A DNA stretch of 64,000 nt from Priestia aryabhattai B8W22 (GCF_000956595.1 NZ_JYOO01000021.1:32974-96973); one strand, 5' to 3'; counted from the first letter of the stretch, positions 17,251-27,470 are shown. The notes: generated from the letters alone by a model not told the origin. Translations and numbers: made by a program.

Positions 17251-17679
17251 ATGTTTTCACTGCGCGGCGATGCTCATAAAGTCTACCTTAAACTAAAAAA
17301 AGCGGCTCATCAAAATCAAAACGCAGAAGATATTGATGAATTAGCGGAAATGGAAGAGATTCGGCAGCTTTACCTTATGCTAGACAGCGTTACTTTACGA
17401 AAAGTGTATTACCGAATGACCAAAGAAAAAAACGGCTCCGGCGTCATCCCTATACTTGTTTCTGCCTTGCCTTGGCTCTTTTTTTTATTTTCACAGCGGC
17501 TGCAGCAATTTTTATTTAAAGACGGCAGCTGGCTTTGGATTATTTTTGTGGTGCTGTATGTTTTTATTCTCATTCCAAGCGTGTTTCTTCATTTCCGTGA
17601 ACAATCGTGGGCTTCTGTTCATATTGAAATTATTCAAGACATTTTAAAAGACCGTGAAAAAGAGCCGAAACCCCTTTGA
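17251..17679 (+). CDS. Small integral membrane protein
   Basis: 142 residues from the ATG at 17251, preceded by GGGAGG at seven bases; the longer frame from 17131 lacks a ribosome site. The N-terminal ~70 residues are soluble and charged. Two membrane helices follow (IPILVSALPWLFFLF and WLWIIFVVLYVFILIPSVFL), then a short tail. Unknown family. Confidence 0.75.
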   Translation: MFSLRGDAHKVYLKLKKAAHQNQNAEDIDELAEMEEIRQLYLMLDSVTLRKVYYRMTKEKNGSGVIPILVSALPWLFFLFSQRLQQFLFKDGSWLWIIFVVLYVFILIPSVFLHFREQSWASVHIEIIQDILKDREKEPKPL

Positions 17680-17695
17680 GGTCCGGCTGTTTTTT
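17663..17695 (+). terminator. Terminator after the small membrane protein gene
   Basis: AGCCG paired with CGGCT around a partly paired loop and followed by T6. It overlaps the 3' ends of both convergent genes. Confidence 0.6.
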
Positions 17696-18072
17696 ATTCA
17701 CTTAGCTTATTCATGGCCTTCGGAATGAAGTGATAGAATAAAAATTCACCTAAGAGAAGCAGCAAATAAATCATGATGAATTGAAAAACAATAAATACAT
17801 GATGCGTATGTGTCCAAGCAAGCATATGCATCGTAGAATAAGCCAATGCAGCAATTAACAGTAAAAAACATATTGCGTATAGAAGACGCTTACCCCAAGA
17901 AGTAGCTTTTATTTTCTTTTTAATAAGCCTGCGGTGCTGAATTCCCTGTAAGCATACGTAACTAATTAGCACAAATGTAAGCGTCTCTCGCCTTACGAAA
18001 AAAAGAACGAGTCCAATTCCTACAATCATCCACGTTAGCTTGGCGTGATGCTTGTCTAGAAAGAAAAGCATA
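17694..18072 (-). CDS. Small polytopic membrane protein
   Basis: 125 residues from the ATG at 18072 (AAGGAGG five bases upstream); the longer frame to 18095 is not needed. Three to four hydrophobic helices, with many His residues near the third (MHMLAWTHTHHVF). I do not recognise a family. Monocistronic. Confidence 0.7.
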
Positions 18073-18186
18073 GGATCCTCCTTCGAAATTAACATGCTAT
18101 TAGTTTAGCACATAAAGGAAATTATGGTAAAAAATGAATTTGTTAAACATTTCAGTATAGAAATGCAGGATAGACAACTATTCAAT

Positions 18187-18216
18187 AAAAAAAGAACCTT
18201 ATTATCCAATAAGGTC
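18187..18216 (-). terminator. Terminator after the sigH paralogue
   Basis: ACCTTATT paired with AATAAGGT around a four-base loop, followed by T7 on the minus strand. Confidence 0.8.
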
Positions 18217-18227
18217 CTCTTTACTCA

Positions 18228-18878
18228 TTATGAAATAGCTTGTCTGCTTTCTACGTCGCGACCTAACTTTCTTTTGATACGCTGCAGCGCGTTGTCAATT
18301 GACTTGACGTGCGTATTTAATTCTTTCGAAATTTCAGCGTATGAATGGCCGTCCATATACAGCGTCAATGCTTTTCTTTCCAATTCACTAAGTGTTTCCG
18401 CAATTTTTAACTCGCGGTCTTCCACTTTTTCTTGATGAATCAGCACCGCTTCCGGATTAGCAATTTGATCGCCAGGAATCATATCCATCAGCGTATAGTT
18501 TGATTCTTCATCATACAGAGGCTTGTCCAATGAAATGTACGAATTTAACGGACCGTGCTTTTGACGAGTAGCCGTTTTAATCGCCGTAATGATTTGTCTT
18601 GTGATACATAACTCCGCAAACCCTTTAAAAGATGTTAGCTTGTCTTCGTTAAAGTCGCGAATTGCTTTGTACAGTCCAATCATTCCTTCTTGGACGATAT
18701 CTTCTTTCTCAGCACCAATCAAAAAGTATTTTCTTGCTTTTCCCCTTACAAGATTTTGATACTTGTTGATTAAATACTCTAATGATTTTTCGTCTCCACT
18801 ATGAACCATTTCAACCAAAACATGATCTTCTAACATAGCATAATTTTGAACTTTTTCAATTACGATGCCTACGCTCAC
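18228..18878 (-). CDS. sigH: Sigma-H (Spo0H) family sigma factor, outside the usual sigH locus
   Basis: 216 residues, near the 218 of B. subtilis SigH. Region 2 is almost identical (AEKEDIVQEGMIGLYKAIRDF, KLTSFKGFAELCITRQIITAIKTATRQKHGPLNSYISLDKP), and region 4 contains SYAEISKELNTHVKSIDNALQRIKRKL. SigH drives early sporulation and competence genes. In Bacillus sigH normally lies between rae1/yacP and rpmG-secE-nusG; none of these are here. This is therefore most likely a paralogue, or a relocated gene. GTG start behind GGGGGGATATGA, and a long leader. Confidence 0.9.
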   Translation of the reverse strand: MSVGIVIEKVQNYAMLEDHVLVEMVHSGDEKSLEYLINKYQNLVRGKARKYFLIGAEKEDIVQEGMIGLYKAIRDFNEDKLTSFKGFAELCITRQIITAIKTATRQKHGPLNSYISLDKPLYDEESNYTLMDMIPGDQIANPEAVLIHQEKVEDRELKIAETLSELERKALTLYMDGHSYAEISKELNTHVKSIDNALQRIKRKLGRDVESRQAIS

Positions 18879-19201
18879 TCATATCCCCCCGTTACACTTA
18901 GTTGAGTTTTGATGTGTTCTAAACTGATGCATGATCTACTTGTTACGACGCTACTGCAATACGGTCCAGAAACGTAAAAAGCGTACAGAGTAAACTGTCG
19001 CTTTCCTCTCTCACTTTATGCTCCCCTGCATCTTTCTATAATCTATTATAAAGAAGTATAACCGATAAAAATCAAAAAGGTTGTCGAAATATGAAAGTGT
19101 TTGCAAAAAAAATCAATTTTTATAGAAAATTCACACAAATCACTTTATTATTTCATATAGTGACAGCAATCTGTCAAAAAAGCAATAAAAAAATAATTCC
19201 A
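18879..19201 (-). other. Leader and promoter region of the sigH paralogue
   Basis: No gene seen. On the minus strand a perfect TATAAT lies near 19034-19046, with TTGATT about 19 bases upstream of it, which would give a leader of roughly 150 bases. The remainder toward 19201 is AT-rich and featureless. Confidence 0.4.
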
Positions 19202-19230
19202 TATGAAATAAACTTACTCAAGCAGAGTAA
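19202..19230 (-). terminator. Weak terminator after the Lys/Gly-rich small protein gene
   Basis: CTTACTC paired with GAGTAAG around five bases, followed by TTTATTT on the minus strand. Confidence 0.5.
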
Positions 19231-19263
19231 GTCGAAGTTGCAGATGATACTGCGCATATAGGA

Positions 19264-19413
19264 TTAGTTGCCTTCCGGCTTATCAGCATTTTTTGTTCCC
19301 TTGCTTTTATAAGGCTTTGCATTTTTCTTCTTTTTTGCACTCGCCTGCCAGCGGTTCCACCCTTTTTTGCCGGTGCCTCGCCCCGTGCCGCCTTTACCTT
19401 TTGCTTTACTCAT
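19264..19413 (-). CDS. Small basic Lys/Gly-rich protein (DUF3934-like)
   Basis: 49 residues from the ATG at 19413 (CGGAGG upstream). The start MSKAKGKGGTGRGTGKKGW followed by NRWQASAKKKKNAKPYKSK is very basic and resembles short proteins grouped as DUF3934 in Bacillus; that name is from memory and should be checked. A nucleic-acid-binding role is plausible from charge alone. The function is unknown. Confidence 0.75.
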   Translation of the reverse strand: MSKAKGKGGTGRGTGKKGWNRWQASAKKKKNAKPYKSKGTKNADKPEGN

Positions 19414-19448
19414 ACGTATTCCTCCGTTACCTGCGTGTTTGCTACAAT

Positions 19449-19483
19449 AAAAAAAGACCCCGTCCAAAGTCGGAGTCTTTTTT
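19449..19483 (-). terminator. Terminator after the cold-shock gene
   Basis: AAAAAGAC-CCG stem with its complement and a T6 run on the minus strand. Confidence 0.8.
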
Positions 19484-19496
19484 GGATTGCATAAAA

Positions 19497-19697
19497 TTAT
19501 GCTTTTACAACGTTAGCAGCTTGTGCACCGCGTTGACCTTGCTCGATGTCGAAAGTCACTTTTTGACCTTCGTCTAAAGATTTGAATCCGTCGCCTTGAA
19601 TTGCGCTGAAATGTACGAATACATCTTCTCCGCCTTCAATTTCGATGAAACCGAAACCTTTTTCTGCATTAAACCATTTTACTGTACCTTCAGTCAT
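19497..19697 (-). CDS. csp: Cold-shock protein (CspB/CspD type)
   Basis: 66 residues from the ATG at 19697, with TGGAGG seven bases upstream. One cold-shock domain with RNP1 (KGFGFIE) and RNP2 (VFVHF) intact; these bind single-stranded RNA and melt structure, so translation continues in the cold. Its ~130-base untranslated leader is typical of cold-induced csp mRNAs. Which Bacillus paralogue it corresponds to cannot be settled from this window. Confidence 0.95.
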   Translation of the reverse strand: MTEGTVKWFNAEKGFGFIEIEGGEDVFVHFSAIQGDGFKSLDEGQKVTFDIEQGQRGAQAANVVKA

Positions 19698-19834
19698 ACT
19701 ATTTCCTCCAGTGGTGGAATTACTCCACACATATATTACTACCCTTGCTCAATCGTACTATTTCCAGATAAAAATTTCTAATGAAGAATATTTCTCTTCT
19801 TTCAATTTCATACCGAACAAAAATAATTAACCTT
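19698..19834 (-). promoter_or_regulatory. Long 5' leader of the cold-shock gene
   Basis: About 130 transcribed but untranslated bases between the predicted promoter and the csp start. Long leaders of this kind act as temperature-responsive RNA in csp genes; the thermosensing itself is inferred. Confidence 0.55.
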
Positions 19835-19863
19835 AGTGTAACATATCAATTTAGAAATAGCAA
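19835..19863 (-). promoter_or_regulatory. SigA promoter of the cold-shock gene
   Basis: Minus strand TTGCTA, 17-base spacer, TACACT, with a TG dinucleotide one base before the -10 (extended -10). Confidence 0.6.
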
Positions 19864-20179
19864 GTTCCTGTTCTAAGACAGGCTTTATCCTAATTATGTA
19901 TCTGTTAAAAACCTCTGTATAAGCTTTGAGGCTACCAGCATTTCTGGATTGTGATACGGCATAAAGTTTTTTCATTCAGCAATATGTATCATCTGCAAAA
20001 AAATAAATATTTCATATCCTGCTTTCTAAGAAACCATGACACTTATAAATGGACATGGACATTTTTTATTAATTTATTTTTCACTCTCTTTTCTCCCATG
20101 CAATAAAATAACCATTAATTACAAAAAAAGATAATAATAGTATATAATGATACGTGATTTATAGCTAAGGAGGAACAAC
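19864..20179. other. Intergenic region csp / membrane protein gene
   Basis: AT-rich, no gene seen. It contains a small CCTGT/ACAGG hairpin near 19867-19882. On the plus strand a TATAAT at 20142-20147 probably belongs to the downstream gene. Confidence 0.4.
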
Positions 20180-20854
20180 ATGATTCGTGAACGATCACTT
20201 TTGATAAAAGGACTCATCTTTTTACTAGCTGTTTTTATTTTAAACATCCCTTTCCCTAACTCAACGCCGTTCAGTCATTCTGTCTTTTCTTTTTTAGGTC
20301 TTCCCATCTATGGAAATGAAGAAACAATGATGGGAATTCAATACGCTAGCAATGCGTGGGGAATTATACTTTTACTTGGTCTTTTTGCACTTTACAAAAG
20401 TTTAAATCGTCATCGTTTAAAACTAACAATTTTAGCTGCGTTTATTGTCATATCAGGTCCTGGTCATATGGTTGAAGCGATGCAAAAGACCGTATTACCA
20501 GGTATGTATGCCATTTCTTACGATGCGGAAAACAGCAGCTGTACATTTGAGAGAAATAAAAAAGAAACCGTATTAACGGGCACCTGTGACCTTTCATTTG
20601 AAAATCACAGCTCAAAACCCATTACGTTTGAAGTAGCACTAGATGAGCGTTCCTATTTTAAAGAAGATACCCCTTTTTTACTGATGATGAATAAGCCTAG
20701 GCTTCATACTGTTACGTTGGAACCAAAGGCGTATCAAACTGTCGAAATCACTTCATCTGTCAAAGTAGCAGACTTTCCTTCTAAAATCTTTATGAGTGAA
20801 GTAAACGGCTTTCACGTAAACATTTATCAACACGGAAAAAAGCGTTATTTATGA
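20180..20854 (+). CDS. Membrane protein with extracellular beta domain, unknown function
   Basis: 224 residues: three hydrophobic helices in the first ~110 residues (LLIKGLIFLLAVFILNI, NAWGIILLLGLFALY, LKLTILAAFIVISG), then a ~110-residue soluble domain rich in beta strands with a possible Cys pair (SSCTFER, GTCDLSF) suited to an extracellular location. AAGGAGG precedes the ATG. No family recognised; the domain resembles an immunoglobulin-like fold by pattern only. Confidence 0.75.
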   Translation: MIRERSLLIKGLIFLLAVFILNIPFPNSTPFSHSVFSFLGLPIYGNEETMMGIQYASNAWGIILLLGLFALYKSLNRHRLKLTILAAFIVISGPGHMVEAMQKTVLPGMYAISYDAENSSCTFERNKKETVLTGTCDLSFENHSSKPITFEVALDERSYFKEDTPFLLMMNKPRLHTVTLEPKAYQTVEITSSVKVADFPSKIFMSEVNGFHVNIYQHGKKRYL

Positions 20855-20861
20855 GCATTGA

Positions 20862-20884
20862 AAAAAGCCCTTATAGGGCTTTTT
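20862..20884 (+). terminator. Terminator
   Basis: AAAAAGCCC paired with GGGCTTTTT around TTATA. Confidence 0.8.
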
Positions 20885-20895
20885 AAATGAGTGAA

Positions 20896-21009
20896 TTACC
20901 AGCCAAAGCCTCCGCCGTAGCAGCTGCAGCCGATGATTACTAATAAAATAAATAATACAACTAATAAAGCAAAACCAGATCCATGACCATATCCAGCATT
21001 TCCAGACAT
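20896..21009 (-). CDS. yjcZ: YjcZ-family small sporulation membrane peptide
   Basis: 37 residues, too short for ordinary ORF calling. It reads [13 protein letters not shown], then a hydrophobic helix ([14 protein letters not shown]) and a Cys/Gly tail [10 protein letters not shown]. That is the signature of the YjcZ family found in Bacillus spores. AAGGAAG precedes the ATG. Families of this kind are expressed late in sporulation; regulation here is inferred. Confidence 0.92.
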   Translation of the reverse strand: MSGNAGYGHGSGFALLVVLFILLVIIGCSCYGGGFGW

Positions 21010-21212
21010 ACAAACACTTCCTTTTCTTTAGTTACTCTTCCCTCAAGAAAAATGCTGTTTGCATTTCGCTTGAGTTGGATTATCTTATGCCTGAACACGC
21101 CGATTTGACTCAGGTTTTTTCTTTTTTCTTTTTCCTTCTTGCCATGCACTTCATTAATAAAAGAAGAAAATAGCCTAAGAAAAGCGCTGGCTTCGCCTCT
21201 TATTCTCTGCCC
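21010..21212. other. Intergenic region upstream of the yjcZ-like gene
   Basis: About 200 bases without a convincing gene. It would hold the promoter of the spore peptide on the minus strand; I do not see an unambiguous site. Confidence 0.4.
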
Positions 21213-21505
21213 AAAAGAGATTGAGACATAACGAAATCAATTCAATTTAAAGAGGAATAAATGGGATAAATGAGCTTAACTGCTTTTTACACCGCTGTTA
21301 ATTTCCGTGCAAGACTTCGCTTTCCGCGGGCGGCCGGTGAGCCTCCTCGTCGCTGACGCTCCTGTAGGGTCTCACCTAATCCGCTTTTCCCGCGGGAGTC
21401 TTCGCCTTGCCCTCCAATCAACAGCTAGAAGTAATTACATATAGTAAACCTACGTTCACCATAGTAATAAAAAAATCCGAACGAATTCCATTCATCGTTC
21501 GGATC
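21213..21505 (-). repeat. Dispersed structured repeat, copy A (degenerate right end)
   Basis: Shares its GC-rich core (21296-21430: TTTCCGCGGGCGGCC, CCTCCTCGTCGCT, TCTTCGCCTTGCCCTCC) with copies at 33.5 and 50.0 kb. The left end AAGAGATTGAGACATAACG resembles their left ends; the right terminal repeat is not recognisable. The outer stem GCTGTT/AACAGC differs from GCAGTT/AACTGC of copy C at a paired position, so the pair is kept. The right hairpin doubles as terminator for the permease gene. Confidence 0.8.
21472..21503 (-). terminator. Terminator after the amino-acid permease, part of repeat copy A
   Basis: ATCCGAACGA paired with TCGTTCGGAT around ten bases, followed by T7 on the minus strand. 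Confidence 0.8.
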
Positions 21506-21557
21506 TTGGATCTTCCTTTCAAACCAAAATAATTTTCAGCCTCTCTTACAAAACCAT

Positions 21558-22946
21558 TTATTTCACTAGCTTACGTCTTTCAGAAGATAGCATTTCCGCG
21601 CGTTTACCGATACCTAGTACATAATAGCTCAGCACGACAATAGCTAAAAATATAATCCCGACAATCAGCGATATGCGCGTTTCATCATTAAACCACATGC
21701 CTACAAGCACCATAAATAAAAACGCGATGGTTACGTAGTTCGTCACAGGAGCAAAAGGCATTTTAAATGGATGTTGGTCCATCGCCGCTCCTTTTGCTTT
21801 TCGAAAACGAATTTGACTGATAAGAATCACAAACCACGGAATCATACCTGGAAGCACGCTCGCACTGTACACGTACACAAAAACGTTTGGCGGTGCAATA
21901 TAATTTAAGACAACGCCCGCCGCTAAACCAATCATCACCGCAACGGTACTATAAATAGGCACACCGTTTCGAGAAACCTTTGTAAAAAAGGCCGGAGCCT
22001 GACCGTTTACACCTAGCGTGTAAAGCATACGTCCTGCACTGAAAATTCCGCTGTTGCACCCAGACATGGCCGCTGTGATGACAACAAAGTTAATAATGCC
22101 CGCCGCTGCTGTAATTCCTACTTTAGCAAACGTAGAAACAAACGGACTGCCGAGTGAATCCAGCTCGTTCCACGGATACACCGTTACAATCACAAAGATG
22201 GCGCCGATATAAAAAATTAAAATACGCCAAATTAAGCTTTGAATTGCACTTGTTAACGTTTTTTTAGGATCTTTTGCTTCTCCTGCTGTAATTCCAATAA
22301 GCTCTACTCCTTGATAGGCAGCAATAACAAGCGACAGCGCAAAGAAAAAGCCTGACCATCCGCCTGTAAAGAAACCGCCGTTTGCCCACAAATTCGACAG
22401 GCCAAGCGCTTCGCCGCCGTTTCCAAGACCGAAGAAAATAAGGCCAAGACCGGCAACAATCATGAGAACAATCGTAACAACTTTAATCATTGCAAACCAA
22501 AATTCAAACTCTCCAAACGATTTCACCGAGATTAAATTGGCCCCACCGAGAATGACCATGGCGACAATTCCCGGAACCCACGCCGGTAAATGCGGGAACC
22601 AGTACTGCATATAAGCTCCGACTGCAATAATCTCTGCCATGCCGACAATCACCCATTGAAACCAGTTGCTCCAAGCCGTGATATAACCCGCTACCGGATG
22701 AATATATTTATGACCGAATGTCGCAAACGAACCCGTACTGGGCTCTAAATAAAGCATCTCACCCATTGCACGCATAATAAAGAAAATAAAAACGCCGCAA
22801 ATAGCATACGCAAGCAGGACGGATGGCCCCGTCCATTTAATGGTGCTTGCTGAGCCCATGAATAACCCTACCCCAATCGTTCCTCCAAGAGCAATCATTT
22901 GGATATGACGAGATTCAAGCCCTCTTTTTAACTCTTTGTTTGCCAA
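21558..22946 (-). CDS. APC-family amino-acid permease (AapA/YtnA/ProY type)
   Basis: 462 residues, 12 membrane helices. The start [27 protein letters not shown] is the APC helix-1 signature, and the helix-6 block with [19 protein letters not shown] is present. Relatives carry D-alanine, serine, proline or aromatic amino acids, so the substrate is open. It lies beside a second permease and the proline-catabolism genes. Only 40 bases separate it from the upstream gabP-like gene, so the two are probably one operon. Confidence 0.9.
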   Translation of the reverse strand: MANKELKRGLESRHIQMIALGGTIGVGLFMGSASTIKWTGPSVLLAYAICGVFIFFIMRAMGEMLYLEPSTGSFATFGHKYIHPVAGYITAWSNWFQWVIVGMAEIIAVGAYMQYWFPHLPAWVPGIVAMVILGGANLISVKSFGEFEFWFAMIKVVTIVLMIVAGLGLIFFGLGNGGEALGLSNLWANGGFFTGGWSGFFFALSLVIAAYQGVELIGITAGEAKDPKKTLTSAIQSLIWRILIFYIGAIFVIVTVYPWNELDSLGSPFVSTFAKVGITAAAGIINFVVITAAMSGCNSGIFSAGRMLYTLGVNGQAPAFFTKVSRNGVPIYSTVAVMIGLAAGVVLNYIAPPNVFVYVYSASVLPGMIPWFVILISQIRFRKAKGAAMDQHPFKMPFAPVTNYVTIAFLFMVLVGMWFNDETRISLIVGIIFLAIVVLSYYVLGIGKRAEMLSSERRKLVK

Positions 22947-22986
22947 TTTACTTCCCCCTAGCCCCTCGTGATGATTTTTTCTTCTA

Positions 22987-24381
22987 TTAAGAAATTCTTT
23001 TATTCCCCTGTCCAGATAGAGAACTATCAGCTTTTTTCTTTTTCATAAAGAAGTACGAACATACCACAAATACAGCAATCAGCAGCGTGAGATAAAACTG
23101 AGTGCGAAGTGAATCAATAAATGCCATCGCAATAAAGATACTTGTGATTGCCGCAATCGTTCCATACGTTAAATAAGGAAACAGCCACATTCTGATTTTT
23201 AATGCTTCTGGCTTTTCTTTTTCGTATTTCTTTCTCATGCGAAGCTGTGAAAAAGCAATAACAAGGTACACAAGAAGCGCTACGCCTCCCGATGCGTTTA
23301 CTAAAAACAAAAAGATTTTATCAGGTGAAAGATAGTTAAAACCAACGCTGATGTAAGAAATCACGGTACATCCTACAATGGCATTAAACGGAATGCCTTT
23401 TTTATTCACTTTCAAAAACATGCGCGGCGCGTCTCCTTTTTGCGCCATTGAGTACAGCATACGAGAACTCGTGTATAGACCTGAATTTAAGCAGGACAAA
23501 ACAGCAGTCAGTACGATAAAGTTCATAATTTGAGCCGCTGCCGGAACGTTTACCAGCTCTAATATCGAAACAAACGGACTTTTCATCAAGCTTGAAGAAT
23601 CCCACGGAAGAATAGTCACTAAGATTAAAATGGACCCAAGATAAAAAATTAAAATACGATAAATAACGGTATTTGTTGCGATGGTGATCGCTCGCTCAGG
23701 CTGAGCCGATTCTCCAGCCGCTGTTGCGACAATTTCTGTTCCCATAAAAGAAAACATGACAATCGCCACTCCTAAAAAGACGGAGCTGATTCCATTTGGA
23801 AGAAATCCTCCTCTATGAAGAAGGTTCGACGCTCCTGGAGACTCTACTCCCGGTATTAAACCGAGGATGATCGCTCCTCCTAAAAGTAAAAACAGCACTA
23901 AACTAACTACTTTAATAAGCGAAAACCAGTATTCAAATTCACCAAATGATTTAACAGAGTATAAGTTCGTTAACGTTAGTAAAAACGTCAGGATCAGACT
24001 CACGCCCCAAGACGGTAAAGACGGAAACCAATATTGAATAATCGTTGAACCCGCAATCGCTTCAACTGCAATAACAATTACCCAGAAAAACCAGTACAGC
24101 CAGCCGATTGTGTAGCCGGCCCACGGCCCAAGCGCTTCTCTGGCATATGTGGCGAACGAGCCGCTTGAAGGATTAGCCGTAGACATTTCCCCCAGCATTC
24201 GCATAACTAAAATCACCAGCAAACCGGCAAACGCGTACGAAAAAATGGAACCAGGACCCGCTGCGTTAATGAGCGATCCACTTCCAATGAACAAACCGGC
24301 ACCAATGATTCCCCCTAAAGAAATCATGGTTATGTGTCGAATTTTTAATTCTTTTTTTAACTCAGGCGGTTGATGACTCAT
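22987..24381 (-). CDS. gabP: GabP-like gamma-aminobutyrate / amino-acid permease
   Basis: 464 residues from the ATG at 24381 (AAGGAGG upstream); the longer frame to 24435 is not used. It is close to B. subtilis GabP throughout: [76 protein letters not shown]. GabP imports GABA and also takes up proline analogues. Next to genes that turn proline into glutamate, either role is reasonable. First gene of a likely two-permease operon. Confidence 0.88.
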   Translation of the reverse strand: MSHQPPELKKELKIRHITMISLGGIIGAGLFIGSGSLINAAGPGSIFSYAFAGLLVILVMRMLGEMSTANPSSGSFATYAREALGPWAGYTIGWLYWFFWVIVIAVEAIAGSTIIQYWFPSLPSWGVSLILTFLLTLTNLYSVKSFGEFEYWFSLIKVVSLVLFLLLGGAIILGLIPGVESPGASNLLHRGGFLPNGISSVFLGVAIVMFSFMGTEIVATAAGESAQPERAITIATNTVIYRILIFYLGSILILVTILPWDSSSLMKSPFVSILELVNVPAAAQIMNFIVLTAVLSCLNSGLYTSSRMLYSMAQKGDAPRMFLKVNKKGIPFNAIVGCTVISYISVGFNYLSPDKIFLFLVNASGGVALLVYLVIAFSQLRMRKKYEKEKPEALKIRMWLFPYLTYGTIAAITSIFIAMAFIDSLRTQFYLTLLIAVFVVCSYFFMKKKKADSSLSGQGNKRIS

Positions 24382-24914
24382 GTTAAAATCCTCCTTATAG
24401 GAACCGTCATTTAAAGAATTACACGTTCTCCGCATCGCGCGTTAAATATGTAAGCCCTTACAACAATGTGGACAAATAACTGCTGTTTTTCTACCCTCCC
24501 TCCATCTGTACATTCAAATGAAGCCTTCACTTGACGAAAAAGATAGCTTCATTCGACAAAAATTACTTTTCGAATTATATGATAATTTATATTGAACAAC
24601 TTTGTCTATTGTTTTTTTGAAAGGAAAATCATTTTAATTTACTAACGATAAACTCTTTCTTTTATCGTAATTCTTCACTTCAAAACATCTTTTCTTATAC
24701 TTTACCGACATCCCTTTCTTTGCGTTTTGTTCAAATTCACTATAAAAACCATAGATTCATTGGATGTTTAAACAAAAGTGTTTATTTTTAAATTTTTTTG
24801 AACATTTTTGTTAAAAAACTATGTACAAAACTAGAATAAGGTGATTATAATACAGGTATAGGGTGTTGGAATATTAATTATGTTTAAAATTTTCTAAAAA
24901 AAGGGGTAATGAAA
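24382..24914. promoter_or_regulatory. Divergent control region gabP / proline catabolism
   Basis: 533 bases, AT-rich, no gene seen. On the plus strand a TATAAT at 24846-24851 with TGTACA 18 bases upstream fits a promoter for the P5C dehydrogenase gene. AATTTTCTAAAAAAA at 24888-24902 matches the CodY box AATTTTCWGAAAATT at 12 of 15 positions and lies between that promoter and the start codon; B. subtilis putBCP is known to be CodY-repressed. The size leaves room for an activator such as a PutR-type protein, which is not encoded here. Confidence 0.45.
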
Positions 24915-26483
24915 ATGAACACAATGAATATCAACGAAATCAAACAATACAAACACGAGCCTTTCACAGACTTTACGACTGCACAAAACAAAGATGCGTT
25001 TGAATCTGCATTAGAACTTGTACAATCAGAGCTTGGAAAGGACTATCCTCTTGTAATTGGCGGAGAATTAATTACAACAGAAGATCAAATTCAGTCAATT
25101 AACCCAGCAAATAAAGCAGAAGTTATCGGTCGCGTGTCAAAAGCAGATCAAGACTTAGCAGAAAAAGCAATGCAAGCGGCACTTTCTACGTTTAATACAT
25201 GGAAAAAAGAAGCACCCGAAGCAAGAGCAGATATCCTTTTCCGCGCAGCAGACATTATTCGAAGCCGCAAACATGAATTTTCAGCTTATCTTGTAAAAGA
25301 GGCAGGAAAACCGTGGAAAGAAGCGGATGCTGATACAGCAGAAGCAATCGACTTCCTTGAATACTACGCTCGTCAAATGGTACAGCTAAAAGACGGCGCG
25401 CCTGTTGAAAGCCGCGAAGGTGAAGAAAATAAATTTAATTACATTCCGCTTGGTGTCGGCGTTATTATCTCACCATTTAACTTCCCGCTAGCGATTATGG
25501 CTGGAACAGCTGCAGCAGCGATCGTAGCAGGAAATACAGTTTTATTAAAACCAGCTAACAACACACCGGTAATCGCAGCAAAATTTGTAGAAGTAATGAA
25601 AGAAGCTGGCCTTCCAGACGGCGTATTAAACTACGTACCGGGAAGCGGAAGCGAAATTGGCGACTATTTAGTAGATCATCCAAAAACACGCTTCGTTTCG
25701 TTTACAGGTTCTCGTGAAGTAGGCTGCCGCATCTATGAACGAGCAGCAAAAGTACAGCCTGGTCAAATCTGGCTAAAACGCGTTATTGCTGAAATGGGCG
25801 GCAAAGACACAGTCGTTGTAGATAAAGATACTGATTTAGATTTAGCTGCTTCTTCTATCGTGTATTCAGCATTTGGCTTCTCTGGACAAAAGTGTTCAGC
25901 AGGCTCTCGTGCAGTTGTTCACCAAGACGTATACGATATCGTTCTTGAAAAAGCAGTTGCGCTCACAAAAACATTAACAATGGGAAGTCCTGAAGATGTG
26001 AACACGTATATGGGACCTGTTATTGATCAGGCTTCTTTCAACAAAATTACAAAGTACATTGAAATCGGTAAAGAAGAAGGTCGTTTAATGACGGGCGGAG
26101 AAGCAGATGATTCAAAAGGCTACTTCATTCAGCCTACGATCATTGCAGATGTAGATGAAAAAGCACGTTTAATGCAAGAAGAAATCTTCGGCCCAGTCGT
26201 AGCATTCTGCAAAGCGCGCGACTTCGATCATATGATGGAAATTGCTAATAATACAGACTACGGTTTAACAGGTGCCCTTCTTTCAAATACGCCTGAACAC
26301 ATTGAGCGTGCAAAAGAAGAGTTCCACGTCGGAAACCTTTACTTTAACCGCGGTTGTACAGGTGCCATCGTTGGGTACCAGCCGTTTGGCGGATTTAATA
26401 TGTCAGGAACAGATTCAAAAGCTGGAGGTCCTGATTACTTGATTCTGCACTTACAAGCAAAAACAACAAGCACAACGCTTTAA
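24915..26483 (+). CDS. rocA: L-glutamate gamma-semialdehyde (P5C) dehydrogenase
   Basis: 522 residues, strongly similar to B. subtilis RocA/PutC. It oxidises glutamate semialdehyde to glutamate with NAD, the second step of proline and arginine catabolism. The aldehyde dehydrogenase glutamate (AEMGGKD), catalytic cysteine ([12 protein letters not shown]) and the C-terminal [19 protein letters not shown] block are all present. I take the ATG at 24915, spaced eight bases from AAGGGG, rather than 24909. The N-terminus is ~10 residues longer than RocA. It lies directly upstream of proline dehydrogenase. PutC is an equally apt name. Confidence 0.95.
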   Translation: MNTMNINEIKQYKHEPFTDFTTAQNKDAFESALELVQSELGKDYPLVIGGELITTEDQIQSINPANKAEVIGRVSKADQDLAEKAMQAALSTFNTWKKEAPEARADILFRAADIIRSRKHEFSAYLVKEAGKPWKEADADTAEAIDFLEYYARQMVQLKDGAPVESREGEENKFNYIPLGVGVIISPFNFPLAIMAGTAAAAIVAGNTVLLKPANNTPVIAAKFVEVMKEAGLPDGVLNYVPGSGSEIGDYLVDHPKTRFVSFTGSREVGCRIYERAAKVQPGQIWLKRVIAEMGGKDTVVVDKDTDLDLAASSIVYSAFGFSGQKCSAGSRAVVHQDVYDIVLEKAVALTKTLTMGSPEDVNTYMGPVIDQASFNKITKYIEIGKEEGRLMTGGEADDSKGYFIQPTIIADVDEKARLMQEEIFGPVVAFCKARDFDHMMEIANNTDYGLTGALLSNTPEHIERAKEEFHVGNLYFNRGCTGAIVGYQPFGGFNMSGTDSKAGGPDYLILHLQAKTTSTTL

Positions 26484-26492
26484 TACTCAGTA

Positions 26493-26511
26493 GAGCAGCC
26501 CTAGGCTGCTC
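26493..26511 (+). terminator. Hairpin between rocA and putB (attenuator?)
   Basis: GAGCAGCC paired with GGCTGCTC around CTA, without a proper T run. It may reduce rather than stop transcription, or protect the upstream mRNA. Confidence 0.5.
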
Positions 26512-26555
26512 TATCTTAAAACAACAAGGGATTTTTTCTATAGGGGGAGATATTT

Positions 26556-27470
26556 ATGTTAGCAGAGGTATCTAAAAATGTGTTTCTTCACGCTTCCCAA
26601 AATAAAGTGCTAAACAAAGCGGCGAAAAAATGGGGTCTTCGCTTTGGTGCAGCTCAAGTGGTAGCTGGCGACACGATTGAACATGCGATTAAAAAAGTAC
26701 GGGAACTGAATGAAAAAGGACTTGTTTGCACGCTTGATCATTTAGGAGAATTTGTTTCAAGCAGAGAAGAAGCTATCGAAGCGACTCAATATAACGTCAG
26801 AACGCTAGAAGCTATGGGGCAAGCCGGCGTAACATGCAACTTATCTGTCAAAATGACGCAGCTTGGTTTGGATATCGACCGCAATTTTTGCGTTGAGAAT
26901 ATGCGCCGCATTGTTGAAACGGCGAAAAAATACGATAACTTTGTCCGAATCGACATGGAAGACTACGCCCACTGTCAAATGACGCTAGATATTTTACGAG
27001 AGCTTCGTGAGACGTATGATAATGTCGGAACAGTTATTCAAGCTTACCTGTTCCGCGCTGAACAAGACGTAAAAGAGTTAAAAGGGGTTCCTCTTCGATT
27101 AGTAAAAGGCGCGTATCAAGAATCACCAACCGTGGCATTTCAAGATAAAGCCCAAATTGATGAAAACTATATGCGCATTATCGAAGAACATCTGCTCAGC
27201 GGAACATACACGGCGATTGCATCTCACGACCATAATATTATTGCAAAAGTAAAAGAGTTCGCTCACAAAAACAACATTCCGCGCACGCAGTTTGAATTTC
27301 AAATGCTGTATGGATTCCGAACAGATATGCAGCTTAGCCTTGCAAAAGAAGGCTATACAATGCGCGTATACGTTCCATTTGGCAACGACTGGTTTGGTTA
27401 CTTCATGCGCCGCTTAGCGGAAAGACCGCAAAACGTCGCATTTGCTTTAAAAGGATTCTTTTCTAAATAA
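26556..27470 (+). CDS. putB: Proline dehydrogenase
   Basis: 304 residues, the usual length of Bacillus PutB/PutM monofunctional proline dehydrogenases. FAD barrel marks are visible: LVKGAYQE, ASHDHNII, FEFQMLYGFR and, near the end, RVYVPFGNDWFGYFMRRLAERPQN with the substrate-binding R-x-x-E-R-like pair. It oxidises proline to P5C at the membrane surface and feeds the dehydrogenase encoded upstream. The order (P5C dehydrogenase first) is reversed relative to B. subtilis putBCP. RBS GGGGGAG. Confidence 0.94.
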   Translation: MLAEVSKNVFLHASQNKVLNKAAKKWGLRFGAAQVVAGDTIEHAIKKVRELNEKGLVCTLDHLGEFVSSREEAIEATQYNVRTLEAMGQAGVTCNLSVKMTQLGLDIDRNFCVENMRRIVETAKKYDNFVRIDMEDYAHCQMTLDILRELRETYDNVGTVIQAYLFRAEQDVKELKGVPLRLVKGAYQESPTVAFQDKAQIDENYMRIIEEHLLSGTYTAIASHDHNIIAKVKEFAHKNNIPRTQFEFQMLYGFRTDMQLSLAKEGYTMRVYVPFGNDWFGYFMRRLAERPQNVAFALKGFFSK

